Program-made: the position numbers and the translations under genes
IMG/VR virus record: IMGVR_UViG_3300025645_000368
Span: 1-27,303 of that record
Source of the DNA: a virus
Strand: one strand, 5' to 3'
DNA: 27,303 nucleotides
In this document: piece after piece, positions 6,454-12,832 of the stretch
How the letters are laid out: the number at the start of each line of letters is the position of its first letter
How positions within the stretch are numbered: position 1 is the stretch's first letter
The notes under the pieces: model-generated
The model's input: the letters and a program-made list of their open reading frames with translations, nothing else
Databases searched by the model: none
What the model was told of the DNA's origin: nothing

Positions 6454-7037
6454 TGTCACTAGCATCAAGAGCAGGTGATCTCTACTACACATTTCGATTC
6501 ATCAAGATGTTAACCACACCTTGGGAAGAGACTGACGCATTCAAGTTAGGTCTCATTGACAATAACGGTAAACGTGATAAGTCAAAAAAGATATCAACTG
6601 CTGAAGAGAAGGATGCCTATAGCACATTCATGCGTTTAGTATTTAACGTCAAACGTCTACTGAACAAAGTACCCGGTGGATCAAGTAAACTTGCATCCTA
6701 TGCTGCTGCACTATTCCTGATCAAAGAAAAGTACGAGATGAGTGATAGGTCAATAGACAAGATCGTTGCCAATTCGGATTTAGATTTTGAATTACTTGAA
6801 GGTGATTCTTCGTGGTATACTTCAGACGCAGGACAACTAGGACAAGGTGTCTACCGACTGAATGAAAACAAACTGGACATTACACACTATTCAGAAATCG
6901 CAAACAAAAACGATACAGTGAGAGTTAAGGATGGATGTTTCCCTGTAGGAAACGTGTTGGGTCACAAGGTTTATTGTGTCGAACATATAAATACAGGACA
7001 TTCCTTATATATCACTCTAGGAGAAATAACTCGGTGA
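6453..7037 (+). CDS. Conserved T4-like phage protein, probable virion or head-associated
   Basis: A 194-residue soluble protein starting at the TAATG overlap. The N-terminal half is helical (SRAGDLYYTFRFIKMLTTPW, then FMRLVFNVKRLLNKVPGG, then SKLASYAAALFLIKEKYEMS). The C-terminal half is a smaller beta-rich domain. This gene and its upstream partner form a pair I associate with T4-like marine phages. I believe it is a virion-associated family but cannot prove it. Its 3' end contains an exact late promoter box (6986-6993) and overlaps the GTG of the next small gene by four bases. Confidence 0.6.
   Translation: MSLASRAGDLYYTFRFIKMLTTPWEETDAFKLGLIDNNGKRDKSKKISTAEEKDAYSTFMRLVFNVKRLLNKVPGGSSKLASYAAALFLIKEKYEMSDRSIDKIVANSDLDFELLEGDSSWYTSDAGQLGQGVYRLNENKLDITHYSEIANKNDTVRVKDGCFPVGNVLGHKVYCVEHINTGHSLYITLGEITR
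6986..6993 (+). promoter_or_regulatory. T4-type late promoter box TATAAATA inside a coding end
   Basis: Exact consensus match within the last 50 bases of the upstream gene, with start expected near 6999 and 35 bases of leader before the GTG at 7034. An 8-base AT-rich match could occur by chance in coding DNA. The position just ahead of a short late-type gene argues for function. Confidence 0.5.
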
Positions 7038-7195
7038 AAACCTTTAAACAGATGTACGAAGATGCCATGACTACGGCAGACGCAGGCATACCTCAAGACA
7101 CGAAGGATATGATGCCTAAGAAGAAGAGGAAGACCAGACCACTAACCCGTAACTATATTGAAGTTGCAGGTAAAAGGGTTAAAAGATCTAAGTGA
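7034..7195 (+). CDS. Small basic protein with capsid-targeting-like N-terminus
   Basis: The GTG at 7034 (GTGA overlap with the previous stop) is chosen because the product then begins with V/M-KTFKQMYEDA, matching the N-terminus pattern of the proteins at 467 and 14618. The longer ATG frame from 6935 would add 33 unrelated residues lying inside the previous gene. The 53-residue product is very basic, with PKKKRKTRPL in the middle and KRVKRSK at the end. It resembles T4 internal head proteins in size, charge and N-terminus. Packaging in the capsid with DNA is an inference. It overlaps the following lipoprotein gene by four bases. Confidence 0.6.
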   Translation: MKTFKQMYEDAMTTADAGIPQDTKDMMPKKKRKTRPLTRNYIEVAGKRVKRSK

Positions 7196-7488
7196 AGACG
7201 TACGCATCCCTACTATGTCTGGTGTTACTGACAGGATGTGTTGCGGTCTCTGGTAACCTAGAACAAAGGAAGAACATTGAGTCAGGTGATCCTTACTTCG
7301 TAATTGGTATGGAAGTTAGTTACCCCGCAAAGAAGTTTATATCCCCCGAAGAGTGGATTGAGTTTCATAAACTACCCGGTCACCAAAAAACCATGATGTA
7401 CGAGTACTATAAGGAGCGAGAAGAAATTGAAGAAAATTGGGCAAGGATTATCGAGGATTGTCTCCTCCGTTTCACAATCGATTGTTAA
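7192..7488 (+). CDS. Lipoprotein, unknown function
   Basis: A GTG start overlapping the previous stop (GTGA). The N-terminus is a lipoprotein signal (hydrophobic SLLCLVLLTGC, lipobox LLTGC, lipidated Cys16). The mature part of about 83 residues is polar and helical (SPEEWIEFHKLPGHQK, MYEYYKEREEIEEN) and ends in a pair of separated Cys. It would be anchored in the outer or inner membrane facing the periplasm. Neighbouring genes include a spanin-like pair, so it may be part of the late envelope or lysis set. It is not a clear o-spanin. Its 3' end overlaps the next gene by 62 bases. Confidence 0.6.
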   Translation: MKTYASLLCLVLLTGCVAVSGNLEQRKNIESGDPYFVIGMEVSYPAKKFISPEEWIEFHKLPGHQKTMMYEYYKEREEIEENWARIIEDCLLRFTIDC

Positions 7489-7669
7489 GTTATACACCAA
7501 TGAGTGGGAAGTTCATATATGGAGAGACGAGTCCTCACGAGTAGAGTACCGTTTCAAACATATAGATAAAATCAACAGCAAATGTCTGAAGGGGGTTCTG
7601 ACCACCGGAGAGGCGTTTGAATTGACTACTCAATATCCCTTTAATTACCAGATCAAAAAGGTTAAATAA
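7427..7669 (+). CDS. Conserved small phage protein, TTG start
   Basis: The start is TTG at 7427, supported by AAGGAG at 7411-7416 (spacing 10). An 80-residue soluble product with a basic amphipathic N-terminal helix (KKIGQGLSRIVSSVSQSIVK) and a beta-rich remainder (YTNEWEVHIWRD, VEYRFKHIDKINSK, YPFNYQIKKVK). The pattern NEWEVxIW ... PFNYQIKK is one I know from small T4-like cyanophage and marine phage proteins of unknown function. It overlaps the lipoprotein gene by 62 bases and touches the next start (TAATG), so it sits in a tightly coupled string. Confidence 0.6.
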   Translation: MKKIGQGLSRIVSSVSQSIVKLYTNEWEVHIWRDESSRVEYRFKHIDKINSKCLKGVLTTGEAFELTTQYPFNYQIKKVK

Positions 7670-8085
7670 TGTTCGGAATGATAAAGATGTTACCCATCCT
7701 AATTATACTTGCAGTTGCAGGTTGGGGATACCACACAGTGACTCTCGGTAAAGCTGAGAAACAAATCGCACAGTTAGAATCTAACAACGTCATACTCAAG
7801 ACCAATCAGATCCAGATGGAACAGGCACTGGAAACAGAGAAGAAGTCAAGAGAACGTGCAGAAAACAATCTACAGAATCAACTCAAAGCAGTAGGGGAAT
7901 TGACTGAGAAGTCTAACCAACTGAAAGCGGAACGTGACGAGTACCTAAGTATATTCAAACGTCATGATATGACCAGACTTGCACGTGCGAAACCCGGTCT
8001 TATAGAACCCCGTATTAATAAAGGAACGGCTGCGGTATTCCGTTCAATTGAGACAGACAGTAAGGAGATAGAAAATGCTGAATAG
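7669..8085 (+). CDS. Inner-membrane spanin-like protein (Rz-like)
   Basis: A 138-residue protein with an N-terminal membrane segment (about residues 7-24, LPILIILAVAGWGYHTV) and a long periplasmic coiled coil (about 28-95, KQIAQLESNNVI through LTEKSNQLKAERDEY). A short basic and polar C-terminal region follows. This is the standard layout of an i-spanin, which bridges inner to outer membrane and fuses them in the last step of lysis of Gram-negative hosts. The next gene is a lipoprotein overlapping by 11 bases, as expected for an overlapped spanin pair. The family assignment is by architecture, not by sequence match. Confidence 0.65.
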   Translation: MFGMIKMLPILIILAVAGWGYHTVTLGKAEKQIAQLESNNVILKTNQIQMEQALETEKKSRERAENNLQNQLKAVGELTEKSNQLKAERDEYLSIFKRHDMTRLARAKPGLIEPRINKGTAAVFRSIETDSKEIENAE

Positions 8086-8521
8086 GATCCTTGCGATATC
8101 ATCATTAGTGTTACTGACAGGATGTGCAGGTCTACCATCGTGGAATGCCACCCCCGTCATCCCAGAACCAGTCATCAAGACTGTAACTGAATACAAGACT
8201 TTAGAGATTTACCAACCACCATTACCACAAGCTATCTCCCTAGAGGATGTGGAGTTCTTTGTAATCACGGAGAAGAATAAGGATGAGAAGATTGCTGAGT
8301 TAGAAAAAATGCAGTCAGGATCATTTGTCCTATTCGGATTAACTCCACAGGGTTATGAGAACATGGCGTATAACCTACAAGAGATTCGTAGATATATACG
8401 TGAACAGAAAGAGATTGTTCTGTACTATCGAAAAGCAACACAAGAAGATGAAGATACCGATAGTCAGGATTGGTTGAAAAAGAATGAAGAATTGTCATCT
8501 GATCAATTGACAAACGACTAA
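8075..8521 (+). CDS. Lipoprotein, candidate outer-membrane spanin
   Basis: A 148-residue product with lipoprotein signal (LAISSLVLLTGC, Cys17 lipidated) followed by a Pro-rich segment (WNATPVIPEPVIK, YQPPLPQA). It then has a helical, charged region (SLEDVEFFVITEKNKDEKIAELEK, QGYENMAYNLQEIRRYIREQ). O-spanins are usually shorter, but the lipid anchor, proline-rich stretch and 11-base overlap with an Rz-like gene support the call. Proteins with the LFGLTPQGYENMAYN-type core are common in marine phages. It is the last gene before the sigma70-like promoter that leads nrdA. Its last codons contain that promoter's -35. Confidence 0.6.
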   Translation: MLNRILAISSLVLLTGCAGLPSWNATPVIPEPVIKTVTEYKTLEIYQPPLPQAISLEDVEFFVITEKNKDEKIAELEKMQSGSFVLFGLTPQGYENMAYNLQEIRRYIREQKEIVLYYRKATQEDEDTDSQDWLKKNEELSSDQLTND

Positions 8522-8535
8522 GTATAGCGTATAAT
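8507..8535 (+). promoter_or_regulatory. Consensus sigma70-type promoter before nrdA
   Basis: TTGACA at 8507-8512 and TATAAT at 8530-8535, both exact, with a 17-base spacer. Start is expected near 8542, giving a leader of about 40 bases to the nrdA ATG at 8583. The host polymerase alone could use it, so the nrd block is likely expressed early. The -35 lies inside the end of the lipoprotein gene. Confidence 0.8.
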
Positions 8536-8582
8536 GTACTCTTACAAAACACTTTAAAAACAAAAAACCGAGACAAACCTAT

Positions 8583-10562
8583 ATGTCAGTCAAGATTGAG
8601 AAAAACCGCGACTCCGTCCTTCAGGATTACGCAGTAGGAATGCTGAAAGACTTCTACCTAATCGAAGGGGAAAAGACTCCACAAGAAGCTTATAAACGTG
8701 CAGCGACCGCGTGGTCAGGTGGTGATGATGCACTCGCTCAGAGACTATATGATTATGTCTCTCAGAAGTGGTTCATGTTTGCTTCACCGGTACTGTCTAA
8801 TGCCCCCGCCCTTAACGGCAAAGGTAAGCAGAAAGGATTGCCTATATCATGTTTCTTGACATATGTACCTGATACTCTTGAAGGTCTGATCGACCATACC
8901 GCAGAACTACGATGGTTGTCTGTGTTCGGTGGTGGTGTAGGTGGACACTGGAGTGATGTACGCACAGTGTCTGATGTTGCACCTGGCCCTATGCCGTTCA
9001 TTCATACCGTAGATGCGGACATGATTGCATACCGCCAAGGTAAGACTCGTAAGGGTTCCTACGCAGCATACATGGACGTGTCTCACCCCGATATCATTGA
9101 GTTCCTGAACATGCGTATACCTACGGGTGACGTACAACGTAAGGCATTGAACCTACACAATGCTATCAATATTACTGATGAGTTCATGGTAGCAGTCACC
9201 ACTGGCGTCGACTTTGACCTACGAGACCCCAAAGATCAATCAGTCAAAGAAACTATCAACGCACGTAAGTTATGGGAACGTATCATTGAGACTCGTTTCC
9301 GTACGGGCGAACCTTACTTAAACTTCATTGACACTGCAAACCGCGATCTACCCCAACCTCTAAAGGATCTGGGATTAAAGATCAATGGTAGTAATCTCTG
9401 TAATGAGATCCACCTACCCACTTCAGCTGAACGTACTGCGGTGTGTTGTTTGTCGTCGCTTAATTTGGAATATTATGATGACTGGAAAGACACTACAATC
9501 GTCCAAGACCTTATTTGCATGTTGGATAATGTCCTTGACTATTTCATCGAACACGCACCCGACAGCATTCAACGTGCAAAGTTCTCTGCCTCCCGAGAAA
9601 GAAGTATCGGACTTGGTGCAATGGGTTTCCACTCCCTATTACAGAAACATGGTGTTGCGTGGGAGTCAGACAAGGCACGAGAGATCAATGATGTCGTGTT
9701 CGACCATATTAACACAGCAGCAGTGGCAGAGACTAAAAGACTTGCAGAGACAAAAGGTGAATATCCAGATGGGATTGGAAGTGGACGACGCAACTCGCAC
9801 CTGCTTGCAATTGCACCAAATGCCTCATCTGGAGTCATACTATCAACCAGTCCCTCTATAGAACCACTGAAGGCATGTGCGTATACTCATAGAACTCGCG
9901 CTGGTTCCTTCCTTGTAAAGAACATATACTTGACGGAGTTGTTGGATGCGAAAGGTGAGAACACCGAGTCTAACTGGACTTCAATCATTACCAACAAGGG
10001 TTCGGTACAACACTTACCATTCTTGACTGAAGGTGAGAAGGCAATATTTAAGACCGCACAGGAGTTGGATCAGAACTGGGTAGTACAACACGCAGCGGAT
10101 CGACAGAAGTATATCTGTCAAGGACAGTCAGTAAATCTGTTCTTCCCAACGGGAGTACCAAAGTCTTACGTGAACAGCGTCCACATTAAAGCATGGAAAG
10201 AAGGACTTAAAGGTCTGTATTACCTAAGAACTGAAGCAAAGTCCCGTGCAGAGAATGTATCGGAGAAGGTAGAACGTGTTGCATTGCAAAGTGACATGCG
10301 TACTCTAGTATATACTAAAAAGAATTGTCCCTTCTGTCAACTCGCAAAGGAAGAGTTGAAATTAAGGGGAATACCATACGACGAGATAGATCTAGCAGAA
10401 GTGGGTAAAACTGCTGCGGAAATAACTGGCCGGAAGGATGTTAAAACGGTGCCGCAGATTTATCTGGACGGCGAATACATTGGCGGATACGACGACCTCA
10501 TGGCAGTTTTGAACAATACAAATGCACAAGAGTCTGAGGAATGTCGTGCATGTGAGGGTTAA
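8583..10562 (+). CDS. nrdA: Ribonucleotide reductase class Ia large subunit fused to glutaredoxin
   Basis: Reduces ribonucleoside diphosphates to dNDPs with NrdB. The catalytic core has the first redox Cys at C90 (PISCFL), N271-L-C273-N-E275 as the radical site, a candidate second redox Cys at C288/C289, and the Y546-Y547 radical pathway. At 659 residues it is shorter than the usual 750 or so: the N-terminal ATP-cone (dATP off-switch) is absent. After about residue 572 a complete glutaredoxin is fused, with active site C582-P-F-C585 and a VPQIYLDGEYIGGYDDL thiol-binding segment. The extreme C-terminus keeps the NrdA shuttle pair C654-R-A-C657. The promoter is just upstream. The adjacent FkbM gene separates it from nrdB. 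Confidence 0.97.
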   Translation: MSVKIEKNRDSVLQDYAVGMLKDFYLIEGEKTPQEAYKRAATAWSGGDDALAQRLYDYVSQKWFMFASPVLSNAPALNGKGKQKGLPISCFLTYVPDTLEGLIDHTAELRWLSVFGGGVGGHWSDVRTVSDVAPGPMPFIHTVDADMIAYRQGKTRKGSYAAYMDVSHPDIIEFLNMRIPTGDVQRKALNLHNAINITDEFMVAVTTGVDFDLRDPKDQSVKETINARKLWERIIETRFRTGEPYLNFIDTANRDLPQPLKDLGLKINGSNLCNEIHLPTSAERTAVCCLSSLNLEYYDDWKDTTIVQDLICMLDNVLDYFIEHAPDSIQRAKFSASRERSIGLGAMGFHSLLQKHGVAWESDKAREINDVVFDHINTAAVAETKRLAETKGEYPDGIGSGRRNSHLLAIAPNASSGVILSTSPSIEPLKACAYTHRTRAGSFLVKNIYLTELLDAKGENTESNWTSIITNKGSVQHLPFLTEGEKAIFKTAQELDQNWVVQHAADRQKYICQGQSVNLFFPTGVPKSYVNSVHIKAWKEGLKGLYYLRTEAKSRAENVSEKVERVALQSDMRTLVYTKKNCPFCQLAKEELKLRGIPYDEIDLAEVGKTAAEITGRKDVKTVPQIYLDGEYIGGYDDLMAVLNNTNAQESEECRACEG

Positions 10563-10567
10563 ATGGG

Positions 10568-11281
10568 ATGGAAAGCATACCAAGTTTTGGCGGTAAGACA
10601 AGAATAAATGGATGGATGATGTTGACGAAAGAGAAGTCCATGTCTTTCCGCAATATGGTTGAGGGCAAAGGGAATTATGATCATAACTTTTGCCTAAAAC
10701 TAAATAAGTTCTTTACAAGGAATGCAACTAAGAGAAGAGTTGCAATTGATGTTGGTGCATCATACGGGTTCGTGAGTGAATATCTTGCGGGGGCGTTCTC
10801 CGAGGTCAAAGCCTTTGAGATCGTACCACAGATTAGAGAATGTTTGATAGAAAATGTGAGTTATCGATCACTAGCTTCTGTTGAAGTTTTCCCATATGGA
10901 TTGGGAGAGGAAGAAGGTGAAATAGATATATATTTCAACCCACTCTATACAGGACATTCATCACATTATAAAAACATTGATATTCAAAATGAGGAACCTT
11001 TGCAATGTGAAGTTAGAACGTTAGATTCCTTTGAGTTTGATGAGGTAGACTTCATCAAGATAGATGTTGAGGGTTTCGAACTTCAGGTGTTGAAGGGTGC
11101 ACTAGAAACGATAAAGACACATCGACCAGTCATCACCACAGAACATTCCATACAGACACCGAGTGCAGTAAAGAACTCATTCGGTGTTGTGCAATTAATG
11201 GAGAGTCTGGATTACGAATATATTCGTACAATCGGTGGGGACTTCATATGGAGTCCAAAAGAATACAACCATATAGTTTAA
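10568..11281 (+). CDS. FkbM-family SAM methyltransferase
   Basis: A 237-residue protein. SAM motif I is RRVAIDVGASYGFVSEYL (D61, VGA), and the FkbM hallmark DFIKIDVEGFELQVLKGA lies near residues 157-174. FkbM enzymes O-methylate sugars or other hydroxyls. It lies between nrdA and nrdB, which are normally neighbours, so it looks inserted. Arginine codon use differs from nrdB: 6 of 10 Arg codons are AGA/AGG here against 2 of 13 in nrdB, supporting separate origin. No role in nucleotide metabolism is expected. It may act on the same glycan as the 18-25 kb cluster or on host or virion glycans. The ATG at 10568 has a weak GAGG upstream. Confidence 0.85.
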   Translation: MESIPSFGGKTRINGWMMLTKEKSMSFRNMVEGKGNYDHNFCLKLNKFFTRNATKRRVAIDVGASYGFVSEYLAGAFSEVKAFEIVPQIRECLIENVSYRSLASVEVFPYGLGEEEGEIDIYFNPLYTGHSSHYKNIDIQNEEPLQCEVRTLDSFEFDEVDFIKIDVEGFELQVLKGALETIKTHRPVITTEHSIQTPSAVKNSFGVVQLMESLDYEYIRTIGGDFIWSPKEYNHIV

Positions 11282-11300
11282 TTAATCAGAGGCAAGATAA

Positions 11301-12269
11301 ATGCTGTTAGAGTTCAGTAAAACGTATAAACCTTTCATGTACCCATGGGCAGTCGAACTGACAAAGAAACATGAAGAGGTTCACTGGGTAGAAGATGAAG
11401 CTGAACTTAGTGAAGACGTTCAGGATTGGAAGACTAAACTTACGACAGAAGAGAAGGAGTTTATTACTCAGGTACTGCGTTTGTTCACACAGAGTGACGT
11501 ACAGGTAGGAGAGAACTACCACGAGTTATTGATTCCTAAGTTTAAAAACAATGAAGTTCGTAACATGTTGTCATCCTTTGCGAATCGGGAAGGGGTACAC
11601 CAACGTGCATATGCATTGTTGAATGATACTCTTGGTCTACCAGATGAAGAACATTCTGCATTTATGGAATACAAGGAGATGGCGGACAAGATTGACTTCA
11701 TGAAAGAGGGTAATATCAATACCCAAACAGGTCTTGCATTAATACTCGCACAGTCTGTATTCAATGAAGGTATGTCATTGTTCGCATCGTTTGTGATGTT
11801 GTTGAACTTCCAACGTTTCGGTAAGATGAAAGGTATGGGAACAATCGTTGAGTGGTCTATCAGAGATGAGACTATTCACGTGCAGGGTAATGCAAAGTTA
11901 TTCCGTGAGTTCTGTGACGAACATCCTCGCATCGTAAATGATGAGTTGAAGTCTAAGATATATACTATGGCAAAGAATGCTGTTAAACTGGAAGATCGAT
12001 TCATCACTCTGGCATATAAGTCAGGCGATATTGAAGGTTTATCAGAGACTGATGTGAAACAATATATCCGTCACATTGCAGATCGTAGACTGTTACAACT
12101 GGGTATGAAACCTAAGTTTGGCGTCAAGGATAATCCGTTACCGTGGTTGGACTGGGTATTGAATGGTGCATCACACGATAACTTCTTTGAGAAACGTGTT
12201 ACCGAATATTCGGTTAACGGAATGGAAGGCGACTGGGGTTGGGAAGACCTAAAGGTCGTCGCGGTATGA
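11301..12269 (+). CDS. nrdB: Ribonucleotide reductase class Ia small subunit
   Basis: The 322-residue partner of NrdA, generating the tyrosyl radical at a di-iron site. Metal ligands align with the class Ia family: D66 (TQSDVQV), E97 and H100 (REGVH), then Y104 as the radical tyrosine (spacing ExxHxxxY), the Glu in FNEGMSLF, and the later RDETIH pair. The C-terminus after about residue 300 is acidic and aromatic, as expected for docking to NrdA. Length is slightly below the E. coli protein. No intron is seen, unlike T4 nrdB, but a GIY-YIG endonuclease gene lies just downstream. The gene ends 11 bases before the zinc-ribbon gene. Confidence 0.96.
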   Translation: MLLEFSKTYKPFMYPWAVELTKKHEEVHWVEDEAELSEDVQDWKTKLTTEEKEFITQVLRLFTQSDVQVGENYHELLIPKFKNNEVRNMLSSFANREGVHQRAYALLNDTLGLPDEEHSAFMEYKEMADKIDFMKEGNINTQTGLALILAQSVFNEGMSLFASFVMLLNFQRFGKMKGMGTIVEWSIRDETIHVQGNAKLFREFCDEHPRIVNDELKSKIYTMAKNAVKLEDRFITLAYKSGDIEGLSETDVKQYIRHIADRRLLQLGMKPKFGVKDNPLPWLDWVLNGASHDNFFEKRVTEYSVNGMEGDWGWEDLKVVAV

Positions 12270-12279
12270 GGAATTGCCA

Positions 12280-12411
12280 ATGGAATATGAATACGAAATG
12301 GTCTGTGGGGTGTGTGATGTCTCCTCCTCACTAGTAGTGAAAGACTCTGAAGAGAAACCTACCCACTGTCCTATGTGTGGTACGCCTTCTCAAGAGGAGT
12401 GGGAAGATTAA
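12280..12411 (+). CDS. Small zinc-ribbon protein
   Basis: A 43-residue product beginning MEYEYEMVCGVCD. C9-x2-C12 and C30-x2-C33 (HCPMCG) form a four-Cys zinc ribbon, followed by an acidic end (SQEEWED). Such tiny zinc proteins beside nrdB occur in marine T4-like phages. The function is not known, and they may act as DNA- or RNA-binding adaptors. The ATG is 11 bases after the nrdB stop. Its stop (TAA 12409-12411) overlaps the likely ATT start of the next gene, which suggests translational coupling. Confidence 0.7.
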   Translation: MEYEYEMVCGVCDVSSSLVVKDSEEKPTHCPMCGTPSQEEWED

Positions 12412-12832
12412 TAATTGGTTTTATGAAAACCTAGCCTTTGAACCCGACGAAGAGTTTCTAAAAGACTTCGTCGGGTTTGTCTATTGTATCACCGACCCAG
12501 ATGGGAAGAAATACATAGGCAAAAAGTTCTTCTGGTCGACTCGAAGACTCCCTCCTTTGAAGGGATCTAAACGAAAACGGAAAGTCACCAAACAGTCTGA
12601 CTGGAGAGAGTACTACGGTAGTAACGAGACTCTAAAGATACTGGTAGAACATCAAGGCGGTGAAAAATACGAACGAGAGATCCTGCGTCTATGTAAGACG
12701 AAGGGGGATTGCTCTTATTACGAGGCTAAACTTCAGTTTCAATACGATGTTTTGTTACGTGATGATTATTACAATGCCTTTATTGGATGTAAAATACACG
12801 CAAAACATTTAACTGGAGAACCAGATGGCTAA
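12377..12832 (+). CDS. SegE-like GIY-YIG endonuclease
   Basis: The GIY-YIG core is seen as GFVYCITDPDGKKYIGKKFFW, followed by a basic loop (LKGSKRKRKVTK), SDWREYYGS, the conserved helix SYYEAKLQFQYD with the catalytic-type Glu, and a YYNAFIGCKIHAKHL end. This is the SegE-type phage family, related to freestanding homing endonucleases of T4 that attack related phages near nrd and other genes. The GTG at 12377 would overlap the zinc-ribbon gene by 35 bases. A better start is ATT at 12407, which has AGGAG at 12395-12399 and a stop-start overlap, giving INNWFYEN as the N-terminus. It overlaps the carbamoyltransferase by 8 bases. Confidence 0.8.
   Translation: MVRLLKRSGKINNWFYENLAFEPDEEFLKDFVGFVYCITDPDGKKYIGKKFFWSTRRLPPLKGSKRKRKVTKQSDWREYYGSNETLKILVEHQGGEKYEREILRLCKTKGDCSYYEAKLQFQYDVLLRDDYYNAFIGCKIHAKHLTGEPDG
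12441..12477 (+). terminator. 12-bp perfect hairpin inside the endonuclease gene
   Basis: AACCCGACGAAG (12441-12452) and CTTCGTCGGGTT (12466-12477) are exact reverse complements around a 13-base loop, followed by TTGTC. It lies in the first 60 bases after the probable start of the GIY-YIG gene. The stem-plus-T tail could terminate or attenuate transcription from the nrd promoter. It could also control translation or be the enzyme's own site. Confidence 0.45.

Noticed and set aside
7474-7485. 12-base palindrome ACAATCGATTGT
   Set aside because: Perfect but loop-free and inside overlapping coding regions; no promoter or stem-loop that needs it is seen.
10564-10608. Tiny 14-codon frame after nrdA
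   Set aside because: Too short, no motif, and overlaps the start of the FkbM gene; only base use by chance is needed.
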